Positions 45,517-53,079 of a DNA stretch of 64,000 nucleotides are shown one piece after another. The stretch lies in the NCBI RefSeq assembly GCF_902459705.1, contig NZ_CABPRU010000001.1, positions 806,001-870,000 of the forward strand, read 5' to 3'. Positions within the stretch are counted from its first letter, which is position 1. Every line of letters begins with the position of its first letter. The translations under genes were made by a program, and so were the position numbers. The notes beneath the pieces are model-generated. The model was given only the letters and a program-made list of their open reading frames with translations. It was not told where the DNA came from and did not search any database. The stretch comes from Pandoraea terrigena. Its GTDB lineage: Bacteria; Pseudomonadota; Gammaproteobacteria; Burkholderiales; Burkholderiaceae.

Positions 45517-45766
45517 GATCGACGTCTCCTTTTGAAATGATGAGTCGTTGCTCTCGCGCGGGCCCGGCCCCAGTGCCTGCGACACGACACGCCGTGATCT
45601 CCTGGACCGCCAGGACAAACCGTTGAAACGACAAGGGAAGGAGAGAGAAGGCGAGCGGGATATCCGTGAGGGCCTCGAAGGCGGGGAAGTGGCGGATCGT
45701 GGGTGCCCAACGACCCTCCCGTGCTTCGTCGACAAGGACATCGGCATATCCAGGGGAGGCGTTCAT
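45506..45766 (-). CDS. Small hypothetical protein coupled to ridA-like gene
   Basis: 86 aa, not recognised. The ATG overlaps the RidA-family stop as ATGA, and the stop overlaps the start of the flavoprotein gene by 11 bases, so the frame is fitted exactly between two real genes. It has a central hydrophobic stretch (FEALTDIPLAFSLLPLSF) and no known motif. It could be a chance frame; the tight coupling is the only support. Confidence 0.4.
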   Translation of the reverse strand: MNASPGYADVLVDEAREGRWAPTIRHFPAFEALTDIPLAFSLLPLSFQRFVLAVQEITACRVAGTGAGPAREQRLIISKGDVDHDA

Positions 45767-46227
45767 GAGGCGAGAGCAAATGTGGCTTCCACCTCGACGG
45801 GCGCATTGAATGGCAGACTTGCCACACCAATAGCGATGCGGGCGTGCTCTCCCGATTTGCCGAAAAGTTGCGTCAATAGTTCTGATGCGGCGTTCACGAT
45901 AGATGGGGCGTCGGCAAATCCTTCCGACGTCGCGACGAATCCGCCCACCCGGAGCACGTTCTCAACGCGATCGAGTTGTCCGTCCGTGGCAACCTGAGCC
46001 CAACCAAGAAGGTTCATGACGCACAGCCTCGCCGCGCTTCTCGCGTCATCGGCTGAAACGTCGGCGGGCACCTTGCCCACCCAAGCGGGCACGCCGTTTC
46101 GCACTGGCAATTGCCCGGACACGATGAGCGTGTTGCCGTGCAGTTTGAAGGGCCTGAAAGGTGCCGGTGCCACCGTGAGGCTCGGCAATGCCAGCCCTGC
46201 CGCGGTGATGCGCTCGTAAATGTTCAT
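45763..46227 (-). CDS. RidA/YjgF-family protein (YjgH-like)
   Basis: 154 aa. Family segments are LIVSGQLPVRNGVPAWVGKV, CVMNLLGWAQVATDGQLDRV and VNAASELLTQLFG. The catalytic Arg of canonical RidA is replaced (ARIAIGVASLPF), as in the longer YjgH-type subgroup, whose imine deaminase activity is unproven. First of a run with the small gene and the PNPOx-like gene; an AraC gene lies upstream in the same direction. Confidence 0.85.
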   Translation of the reverse strand: MNIYERITAAGLALPSLTVAPAPFRPFKLHGNTLIVSGQLPVRNGVPAWVGKVPADVSADDARSAARLCVMNLLGWAQVATDGQLDRVENVLRVGGFVATSEGFADAPSIVNAASELLTQLFGKSGEHARIAIGVASLPFNAPVEVEATFALAS

Positions 46228-46347
46228 GAGATCTCCAGAATGACGCCGCGGCTGCGGCGGCCTGTCAATTCTGGAGGATCCAGGCCGAGGAAAATGTAGC
46301 GGCCACGCAGACGTTTATCGCGATTGCGCCAATCGCCGTCAGGCGAC

Positions 46348-47121
46348 TCAGGGCTTGAAAAATTCCGTCGGCGTGCAACCGAGCGCCTTGCGAAACATCG
46401 CGCTGAAAGCGCTTGTACTGTCATAGCCGAGGGACGAGGCGATGTCCGTCACGGAATGTTGTGCGCTCAGCATCTGCACGGCCACGAGCAATCGAGCCTG
46501 TTGTCGCCAGCGCGTAAAGGTCATGCCGGTCTGCTCGGGAAACAACCGGATGATGGTGCGCTCGCTTGCACCGGCGACTTTGCTCCAGGCCGCGACGGAT
46601 GTCTCTTCCGCGGGATTCGAAAGAATCCATCGGCAAATGCGGGCGATGCGTTCGTCCGACGGCATGGGGAGGTGAAGCGGCTCGACGCTCAGCGGCCGAA
46701 TCTCATGAAACAACAGATCAACGACCGCGGCATCCCTGCTATTGAGCGCATAGTCGACGGGCATCCGAGTGACGGCGTCAATGAGTTCGCGCAGCAGTGG
46801 CGACACCGACACCACACAGCAATCGGGTGAGCGAAGCGGGGCATGGTCGCCATCGAAATAGAGCGTGCGCATTTCGATAGCGCCGACCGCTTGCATGCAG
46901 TGCCTGACGCGCGGCGGTACCCAGACGGCACGAAGCGAGGGTACGACCCAGTTGCCTTTCGCGGTGGTGACGACAATGGCGCCCGTGCTTGCATAGATCA
47001 ACTGACCACGGATGTGTTCGTGATAATCGATAAAGAATCGATCCGGAAGGTCGCGAGCCATACCGCCCACTGGCCGCGCGATCTGCTGGTAATCGTCTCG
47101 ATCCTCACTTTTTCCGAACAT
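46348..47121 (-). CDS. AraC-family regulator with N-terminal cupin
   Basis: 257 aa. The cupin part starts near residue 28 (FFIDYHEHIRGQLIYASTGA) with VPPRVRHCMQAV. The C-terminal AraC domain has ASERTIIRLFPEQTGMTFTR and LGYDSTSAFSAMFRKALGCT. This is the NimT/YdeO-like layout common in Burkholderia. It lies 120 bases upstream of the RidA gene on the same strand, and is divergent from a formamidase-like gene 125 bases away; either may be a target. Confidence 0.88.
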   Translation of the reverse strand: MFGKSEDRDDYQQIARPVGGMARDLPDRFFIDYHEHIRGQLIYASTGAIVVTTAKGNWVVPSLRAVWVPPRVRHCMQAVGAIEMRTLYFDGDHAPLRSPDCCVVSVSPLLRELIDAVTRMPVDYALNSRDAAVVDLLFHEIRPLSVEPLHLPMPSDERIARICRWILSNPAEETSVAAWSKVAGASERTIIRLFPEQTGMTFTRWRQQARLLVAVQMLSAQHSVTDIASSLGYDSTSAFSAMFRKALGCTPTEFFKP

Positions 47122-47246
47122 GGCGTAACCTCGTCATCGCTTGACACTTGTCCGCGCGCCGCTGCGTCGTATGTCTCTTAGATTCGGAATTTGCGCCGTC
47201 ACGATACGGCGCGACATTGACTTCCATTCCGATAAGTGAGGCTAGC

Positions 47247-48104
47247 ATGCCGGTTTACCGTTCATTTGATCAAGAGGCGCTGGATCGTCAGTACAACGTT
47301 CGCGCAGGCATTCCCGATCATCTCGAAGTTTTTTCCCGTTGGGCCCGCACAGGTGAAGCGTTCCGTCGCGCCAGTACCTTCAGGGAGGATGTCGCGTACG
47401 GCAGCGATGTGAAGCAGACCTACGACCTGTTTCCCGCGCAGGGGCACGGTCGGCCAACGCTCGTATTCATTCATGGCGGTTACTGGCAATCGTTGGACAA
47501 ATCCGATTTCAGCGCGCTGGCCGGTCTTTATCAGGCGAATGACATCAACTTTGCAGTCGTGAACTACCGCTTGGCGCCGGATGTCCGGATGGGCGATATC
47601 GTCGAGGACAATCGCCGGGCCGTCCTGCATCTGTACCGAAATTCCGTGAACCTCGGAATCGATCGCAATGCGATTTATGTTTGCGGCAGCTCGGCTGGCG
47701 GTCATTTGACGGCTGCGTTGGCAGGCACTGACTGGGCGTCGTACGACGCCCCCTCCGATCTGATCAAGGGCGCGTGCGCGATCAGCGGTCTGTACGATCT
47801 CGAGCCGATACGCCTGTGCTATCTGAACAAGGCGGTTCGGCTCGATGAAGATGAAGTGATCGCCTTCAGCCCAATTCGTCATCTCCCTAAAGTGCCGCTG
47901 TCTTACATTCTCAGCGTGGGTGGAGACGAGTCGGATGAATTTCATCGGCTTCAGGCCCAGTTCCAGACGATACTGAACGACCATGGTCTGGACGTCCGGA
48001 TCGTGCGCCAGCGTGACGGCCATCACTTCGATGCCGTTGACCGAGTGGGTGAAGCGGGGAGCGACCTTTCGAGCGCGATTCTCGCGATGATCGACGCCCG
48101 ATAA
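47247..48104 (+). CDS. Alpha/beta hydrolase, kynurenine formamidase-like
   Basis: 285 aa. The oxyanion motif is LVFIHGGYWQSLDKSDFSAL, whose HGGYW form is typical of arylformamidases. The nucleophile elbow is VCGSSAGGHLTAAL, the acid is in SVGGDESDEFHRLQ and the His in RQRDGHHFDAV. GAGG lies 5 nt before the ATG at 47247; earlier in-frame codons add no family sequence. No kyn genes are near, so the substrate may be another formamide or an ester. Confidence 0.84.
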   Translation: MPVYRSFDQEALDRQYNVRAGIPDHLEVFSRWARTGEAFRRASTFREDVAYGSDVKQTYDLFPAQGHGRPTLVFIHGGYWQSLDKSDFSALAGLYQANDINFAVVNYRLAPDVRMGDIVEDNRRAVLHLYRNSVNLGIDRNAIYVCGSSAGGHLTAALAGTDWASYDAPSDLIKGACAISGLYDLEPIRLCYLNKAVRLDEDEVIAFSPIRHLPKVPLSYILSVGGDESDEFHRLQAQFQTILNDHGLDVRIVRQRDGHHFDAVDRVGEAGSDLSSAILAMIDAR

Positions 48105-48458
48105 TCGTCACCGTCATTGCACGTCCGGCCATGCGTGGCGATCCATTCCCAACGGACCGACGCTGGCCGGCGACAGCGCATGGGTCGCAGTCGCGGCTTG
48201 CGCGACCGACACGCCACGTTTCTTGATCAGCAAGGCAACGCGGTTGGGATCACCGCACGTCGCAGACGCTGCGAGCCGTTGCGTCTGCTACCAGTTCCAC
48301 GCACGCGGCGACGATCCGCCCGGCACCTGGCCGACCGATCCCGCCGGCCGTTGATCCAGCGCAAAGGATTATCTGGTGCACCGAGTAATCTTTCCAATGG
48401 GGCGAGACCCGGAGCGTTCGCTCCGGATGGATCGCGCAGTGCGTACCGAGGAGCGATC
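48105..48458. other. Gap of 354 bases with a small hairpin
   Basis: No clear gene. One plus-strand frame stays open to a stop near 48352 but lacks a start and any motif I know, so it could be a remnant. A perfect 8-bp hairpin with a 2-nt loop (48409-48416 with 48419-48426) lies 33 bases upstream of the SHOCT gene; there is no T tract after it. Confidence 0.4.
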
Positions 48459-48713
48459 ATGATGTGGTTCAACCAGCCTGGTGGGTTCGGCTACGGTTAC
48501 GGGATGATGGGGGGCTTCGGCTGGCTCTTCATGTTCCTGGTGGTCGTTGGCGTGATCGCGTTGGTGGTCGTCCTGCGCGGTCGCTCCCGGGATGATGGGC
48601 GCAAGCGATCAACGCCAGGCATTGACGCGCTCGACATTCTTGATGCGCGCTATGCGCGCGGTGAAATCGACAGCGAAGAGTACAAGAAGCGGCGTGCAGA
48701 CCTGGAGCGCTGA
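48459..48713 (+). CDS. Small membrane protein with SHOCT domain
   Basis: 84 aa. A Gly/Met/Phe-rich N-terminus leads into one TM segment (residues about 21-43) followed by a basic linker and a C-terminal SHOCT motif (LDARYARGEIDSEEYKKRR). GAGGAG lies just upstream of the ATG at 48459; a second ATG follows at once. Such proteins often adjoin copper or envelope-stress genes, as here with a Spy-like gene 150 bases downstream. Function unknown. Confidence 0.8.
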   Translation: MMWFNQPGGFGYGYGMMGGFGWLFMFLVVVGVIALVVVLRGRSRDDGRKRSTPGIDALDILDARYARGEIDSEEYKKRRADLER

Positions 48714-48865
48714 ATAACGCGGGTCGTGGCGTTGGTCCTCCCACGCCATCTGCCCCGTTGCGACCGGACAAGGTTCAGCCCGCCGTGACTTCCATCAATC
48801 CACTTTCGAGTGGAACGACGTCACGGTTCCACGACATTCGTCTCTCTCACACAATGGAGAAGATC

Positions 48866-49552
48866 ATGAAAAAACGAATCCTGCTGGCCTTGGTGGTTGC
48901 CCCAATGCTTGCACTCGCGGCCCCCCTGGCATCGGCGCAGACCACGGACAACGCAGGCCCGCCCGCCTCCGGTCGCGGTTATCGCATGGGTCCAGGGATG
49001 ATGGGCGGAAACGGTATGGGCGCCTGGCAGCAAGGTGGCGTTGGCGACGGCCCCAACTACGGCCCCGGCGGGTGGGGAATGGGACCCGGGATGACGGGTG
49101 GCTGGGGCGGATACGGAATGGGCCCAGGGATGATGGGCGGTTGGGGCGGCTACGGGATGGGCCCAGGGATGATGGGTGGCTGGGGCGGCTATGGGATGGG
49201 CCCAGGGATGATGGGTGGGTACAATTTCGGCCCCGGGACCTGGAACCCCGCGCTAGTTGCGTCGCTTAAGTTGAGCGATGCGCAGATCCAGAAGATCGAG
49301 ACTATCCAGGACGCGGCGGCTAAGAAACAGTGGGCGTTGATGACCAGCATGCACGATACGATGCTTTCAGGCCGGCATAGCTTCGACCAACGGAGTATCG
49401 ACGTGGACGCGGTGATGAAGACCGCCAAGGCGGTGTCCGATATCCGGCTGCAGATGCTGCGCACCCAGTTGGAAACACAAAAGCAGGTTCAGGGCGTGCT
49501 GACCACGCAGCAGCAAGACGAGTTGCGCCAGTACTGGCGCTCGGGATGGTAA
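48866..49552 (+). CDS. Spy/CpxP-like periplasmic protein with Met/Gly-rich repeats
   Basis: 228 aa. A Sec signal peptide covers about residues 1-25 (KKRILLALVV, then PLASAQ). Residues about 35-120 are Gly/Met/Trp-rich with tandem 13-residue repeats. The C-terminal about 100 residues are helical in the Spy/CpxP manner (LKLSDAQIQKIETIQD, then TTQQQDELRQYW). The ATG at 48866 has GGAG 6 nt upstream and gives a standard signal; an ATG 12 bases earlier is less likely. Probably an envelope chaperone or metal-binding protein; the Met-rich repeats suggest copper or silver. Confidence 0.8.
   Translation: MKKRILLALVVAPMLALAAPLASAQTTDNAGPPASGRGYRMGPGMMGGNGMGAWQQGGVGDGPNYGPGGWGMGPGMTGGWGGYGMGPGMMGGWGGYGMGPGMMGGWGGYGMGPGMMGGYNFGPGTWNPALVASLKLSDAQIQKIETIQDAAAKKQWALMTSMHDTMLSGRHSFDQRSIDVDAVMKTAKAVSDIRLQMLRTQLETQKQVQGVLTTQQQDELRQYWRSGW
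49079..49219 (+). repeat. Tandem 39-bp repeats inside the Spy-like gene
   Basis: Three full 39-bp units start at 49079, 49118 and 49157, with a partial fourth at 49196. Each encodes MGPGMMGGWGGYG with small changes (Thr for one Met in unit 1). A degenerate related unit lies near 48986. The near identity of units 2 to 4 points to recent duplication and to length variation between strains. Confidence 0.85.
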
Positions 49553-50080
49553 TTGCTACGGTGAGATTGCGGCAGCTGCATCGCTGTGAATTCGCCCGCC
49601 CATGCCGTGTGCTTGCGCCGTTGCCGTGCGCGCGGCATGGAACCTGCGGGTACGTTTGCCAGACAACACGGCACGCGCAAGAGGGCATGTACAGTAAATT
49701 TGTCGTGCGTTAACCGGGGGCGCTGCTCGTCGGCCTAGCGTGCTTCGCCTGCTTGGCGAAGATACGGTGTCGGATCGAGGCGGCACCGACGGGCAACAGC
49801 GTCGACACCTTGGCGCAGCGAGTGCCGTCCGTCACTGGCCGACGGTTTGCGGGTGCGCTTGCGGCCCGGTCGCCCGACTTCGGGCGTTGGGTCTGCGTCC
49901 CCACGACGGCTATACCCACACAGCGGTCATCCAAAGGTAACCGCCGGCCCGCAGACGCTTGCGGACCGAGACAGATGTGCCTTGCAGAGACTGAGACACG
50001 GTGCAATTCTCGTTGGGTGAAGGACTGTCATGCACCGCATGGAGCAAAGGGCTCCAGATAGCACGAATCAGGCGCAGGTG
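49553..50080. other. Gap of 528 bases without a recognised gene
   Basis: Between the convergent Spy-like and cupredoxin genes. I see short open frames of high GC bias, a small hairpin near 49743-49760 (CTTCGCC/GGCGAAG), and nothing that matches a protein or RNA family. Confidence 0.4.
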
Positions 50081-50560
50081 TTACATGACAACGAAATACC
50101 CGGCCATATAACCGTCCTTGCCCATGCCGTCATAGCTATTCGACATCGCCCAGTAATGACCGCCCTTATCGCATGGCGTCAGGCAGTGCCAACGGAACGT
50201 TCCTTTTTGTTTCGGTGTGATCGTGACATGGGTCGTCACCGGTTTGACGCTGCCATCCGCCTGTTCGAGCCCCGCAGCGATTTGAATGTCGACGCCCATT
50301 GTCTCGGAAGTCATCGTGTGGGGACCCTCATCGTAGTTGATGATGGTCAGATCGACAGGTTCTCCAACTTTGAGGGCGTAGTTGGCGGGGACGATCGTGT
50401 CATGCCCATGTCCATCGGGTCCTTTGGGAGATTGCTCTCCACGCAATACGTAAACGGTGATGTGCTGTGCTAAGTCCGCACTGAATGTGATGGACGGGTT
50501 GGATAGCAGCAGCACACTCCCGGCGGCTGCAGAAACAAGGCACTTACTGAGCGATTTCAT
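50081..50560 (-). CDS. Periplasmic cupredoxin-domain protein
   Basis: 159 aa. A signal peptide ends near residue 28 (ITFSADLAQ). Type 1 copper ligands can be assigned as H81 (GPHTM), C130, H135 and M139: the C-x4-H-x3-M spacing equals azurin. A second Cys, C126, sits in HCLTPC, giving a C-x3-C-x4-H-x3-M loop that recalls the dinuclear CuA site with one extra residue in each gap. AGGAG lies 8 nt before the ATG at 50560. Probably an electron carrier or copper-binding protein; it has no oxidase genes nearby. Confidence 0.82.
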   Translation of the reverse strand: MKSLSKCLVSAAAGSVLLLSNPSITFSADLAQHITVYVLRGEQSPKGPDGHGHDTIVPANYALKVGEPVDLTIINYDEGPHTMTSETMGVDIQIAAGLEQADGSVKPVTTHVTITPKQKGTFRWHCLTPCDKGGHYWAMSNSYDGMGKDGYMAGYFVVM

Positions 50561-50768
50561 TTCAAGTTCTCCTTGAATCAGAACGAAGATTTCGACCTGG
50601 GATTCAACTGTAGCCTCCTGAAATAATCTGATCTTGATGCGAATCAACGACTTATGTTCAGGTCGCCCTGACGGGACGGATGAGGCGATTCTCCTGTGCG
50701 TGGACATCGGGGGGCATTACCCAATTACCCAATCAGGAGATTGACGTCTCCCCAACGTGCTAGAATCG

Positions 50769-50795
50769 TTGACTGATCAAACATTGATCCATCAA
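50769..50795. promoter_or_regulatory. Two tandem TTGA-N4-TCAA dyads before the drug exporter gene
   Basis: TTGA-CTGA-TCAA (50769-50780) and TTGA-TCCA-TCAA (50784-50795) lie 3 bp apart, directly upstream of the exporter ATG at 50799. The dyads would place a bound repressor over the ribosome-binding region or start of transcription. The MarR-family gene at the end of this pair is the likely binder (inference). Confidence 0.5.
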
Positions 50796-50798
50796 AAA

Positions 50799-52394
50799 AT
50801 GGCTCCCAGTCCCAATACCCCGCACTCGGCGGGGCAGGTATTGCCGTTCCGGCAATCGATCGTGGCGATGCTCGGCCTGTGTTTCTGCACGATGATGGTG
50901 GCGCTCGACCAGACGGTCGTCGGTACCGCGCTGCCGACTATCGTCTCTGAACTCAAGGGTTTCGAGTACTACGCCTGGGTCGCGACGTCGTACCTCCTCA
51001 CCTCCGTCATCACCGTGCCGATCTTCGGACGACTCGGCGACTTCTACGGACGCAAACCCTTCGTCATTGCGGCCATCATCATCTTCACCGCCGCGTCGGT
51101 CCTGTGCGGCGCCGCGAACAGCATGCTGTTCCTCGTCATCGCGCGTGCCCTGCAAGGCATCGGCGGCGGCATGCTCGTCGGCACCGCGTTCGCCTGCATC
51201 CCCGAACTGTTCCCCGACCCCCACGTGCGCCTGCGCTGGCAAGTCATGCTCAGCTCGGCCTTTGGCATCGCCAACGCGATCGGGCCCTCGCTCGGCGGCT
51301 TCCTCACCGAAGCCTACGGGTGGCGTTCGGTCTTCTATGTCAACCTCCCGGTGGGACTGCTCGGACTGTGGTTCGTCGGCCGTCACTTGCCGCACATGCG
51401 CGCCGGCGGGCATGGCAAGGCGAGCCTCGACTGGCTCGGCGCCGTCCTGATCACCGCCACGCTCGGCAGTCTGCAAATGCTCGTCGAATGGCTGCCCGCC
51501 GAAGGTCTCTCGCGCGGTGTGTTCGCGCTGCTCGTCGTGTTGGCGACCTCCTCGTATGCGCTCTACTGGTGGGAGCGGCGCACGTCGCATCCGATCGTGC
51601 CCTTCGAAATGTTCCGCGACAAAAAACTCGCGCCACTCTTCGTGCTGTCGGCATTTGCCGGTTTCACCATGTTCGGTGTGCTGTTCTACGCGCCGCTGCT
51701 GCTCCAGGGAGGCTTCGGCCTTTCGCCGCGTGAAACCGGGCTGCTGATCACGCCAATGGTCGTGTGCATCACTGTGGGCAGCATCGTGAACGGCCGGCTT
51801 ATCACTCGCCTGCCCAATCCGAACGTGATGCTCTACGGCGGCTTCTTCCTGCTCGCGCTCGCGTGTGCCGGCGTGATCACGACGCATCGCGGCACGCCGC
51901 ATGCCCTGATTGCCACCTATATGCTGCTCGCCGGACTGGGCCTCGGTTTCGTCATGCCGAACCTCACTGTCTTCGCCCAGGAAGTCGCCGGGCGCGCGCA
52001 CCTGGGCATTGCCACGGCGCTCATGCAATCCCTGCGCATGATCGGCGGCATGCTCGGCACGGCCATCGTCGGTACGCTCGTGAACCACAGCTACACCGGC
52101 CGCGTAACGGATGCGCTCGCCGCCAACGGCGGCACGCAATGGACCACGCAACTCGCCGATCCGCAGATCCTCGTCAACGCGCAAGCGCAAAGTGATTTCC
52201 TGAGCACGCTCGCGCCCTTGGGGCAGAACGGCGCGCTCTTCATCGAATCGGCGCGCACGTCGCTCGTGGCCGCCATTCACAACGGGCAGATGATGTCGCT
52301 CGCGGCAGCGCTCGCCGGACTGTGGTTCGTCAAGCGCGTGCCGCTCATTCGGCTCACGCGCGGCGCAAAGCCGCAGCCGCCGGTCGGGGAGTGA
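50799..52394 (+). CDS. DHA2-family MFS multidrug exporter (EmrB/QacA-type)
   Basis: 531 aa with about 14 TM segments. The motif D1-like start is MVALDQTVVGTALPTIVSEL, loop 2-3 is GRLGDFYGRKPF, and motif C-like sequence is ANAIGPSLGGFLTEAYGWR. The ATG at 50799 is preferred to an in-frame GTG at 50757, which falls upstream of the operator-like dyads; no strong SD is seen. The MarR gene follows 4 bases after the stop, so the two form an operon. Its substrates are unknown. Confidence 0.88.
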   Translation: MAPSPNTPHSAGQVLPFRQSIVAMLGLCFCTMMVALDQTVVGTALPTIVSELKGFEYYAWVATSYLLTSVITVPIFGRLGDFYGRKPFVIAAIIIFTAASVLCGAANSMLFLVIARALQGIGGGMLVGTAFACIPELFPDPHVRLRWQVMLSSAFGIANAIGPSLGGFLTEAYGWRSVFYVNLPVGLLGLWFVGRHLPHMRAGGHGKASLDWLGAVLITATLGSLQMLVEWLPAEGLSRGVFALLVVLATSSYALYWWERRTSHPIVPFEMFRDKKLAPLFVLSAFAGFTMFGVLFYAPLLLQGGFGLSPRETGLLITPMVVCITVGSIVNGRLITRLPNPNVMLYGGFFLLALACAGVITTHRGTPHALIATYMLLAGLGLGFVMPNLTVFAQEVAGRAHLGIATALMQSLRMIGGMLGTAIVGTLVNHSYTGRVTDALAANGGTQWTTQLADPQILVNAQAQSDFLSTLAPLGQNGALFIESARTSLVAAIHNGQMMSLAAALAGLWFVKRVPLIRLTRGAKPQPPVGE

Positions 52395-52398
52395 CGCA

Positions 52399-52947
52399 AT
52401 GCCAACGCCACAAAAACGCAACGTCATCCAGCAACTCAGCCTGACATACCGTGCCATGATGGCCGCGTTCGATGCCCAGGTCGGACACCCGCTGCCGCGC
52501 TGGAGAATCATTCTCGCGCTGGCCGAGCGCGGTACCTGTTCCCAGAAGTTTCTCGCGGAACATTGCCGTCTTGATCCAGCGTCGCTCACGCGTCAGTTGA
52601 AGTCGATGGAAGCGCTCGGCTGGCTCTCGCGCGCCGCCGATCCGCTTGACAACCGTCTCACGAACGTCACGCTCACCGCCGCCGGCACGGCCGTGTACGA
52701 CGAGGCGACGCCACGCCGTCAGGCGTTCTTCGACGACGCGCTCGAAGGCATGTCGCCCGACGAGATCGCGACGCTGGAAAGCGCACTCGGGCATCTGGAA
52801 GCGCGGTTCAAGTCGGTGGCTTCCCGAGCGAAGGCGACCGATACGGACGTGAAGGCGAGTGCAGAGGTGGCCCGACCCGCGCCTGTCGAGACGCCGCCGC
52901 CGCCCACTGCCTCAGCCCGCAAACGCGCCTCGCGAAGTCAGACGTAA
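52399..52947 (+). CDS. MarR-family regulator
   Basis: 182 aa. The winged helix is at residues 33-95 (RWRIILALAERGTCSQKFLA, LDPASLTRQLKSMEALGWLS, wing DNRLTNVTLT). The C-terminal about 35 residues are Ala/Pro/Arg-rich and look disordered. It is the second gene of the exporter operon and probably its repressor, released by exported drugs or phenolics. Confidence 0.9.
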   Translation: MPTPQKRNVIQQLSLTYRAMMAAFDAQVGHPLPRWRIILALAERGTCSQKFLAEHCRLDPASLTRQLKSMEALGWLSRAADPLDNRLTNVTLTAAGTAVYDEATPRRQAFFDDALEGMSPDEIATLESALGHLEARFKSVASRAKATDTDVKASAEVARPAPVETPPPPTASARKRASRSQT

Positions 52948-52996
52948 GTCCGTCGTTGCGATGCTATCCGGAACGTGCGGATCGTCCGGAATGCAA

Positions 52997-53021
52997 AGAA
53001 GCCGCCCATCGGGCGGCTTCT
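52997..53021. terminator. Bidirectional hairpin between convergent genes
   Basis: A perfect 11-bp inverted repeat (52997-53007 with 53011-53021) with a 3-nt loop. It is followed by CCTTTG on the plus strand and TTTGC on the minus strand, so T tracts are short. It lies between the marR stop and the stop of the deaminase gene and could serve both. Confidence 0.65.
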
Positions 53022-53079
53022 CCTTTGTGGCGCAATAAAACGCGCCTCAAACGCTGCGCTTCACGTTGTCGATGCGTGA

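Noticed and set aside
50760-52589. Open frame of 609 codons antisense to the drug exporter
   Set aside because: Its translation is rich in Arg/His/Glu and low in hydrophobics, with no motif. It arises from GC-rich third positions of the real gene, which has clear MFS motifs.
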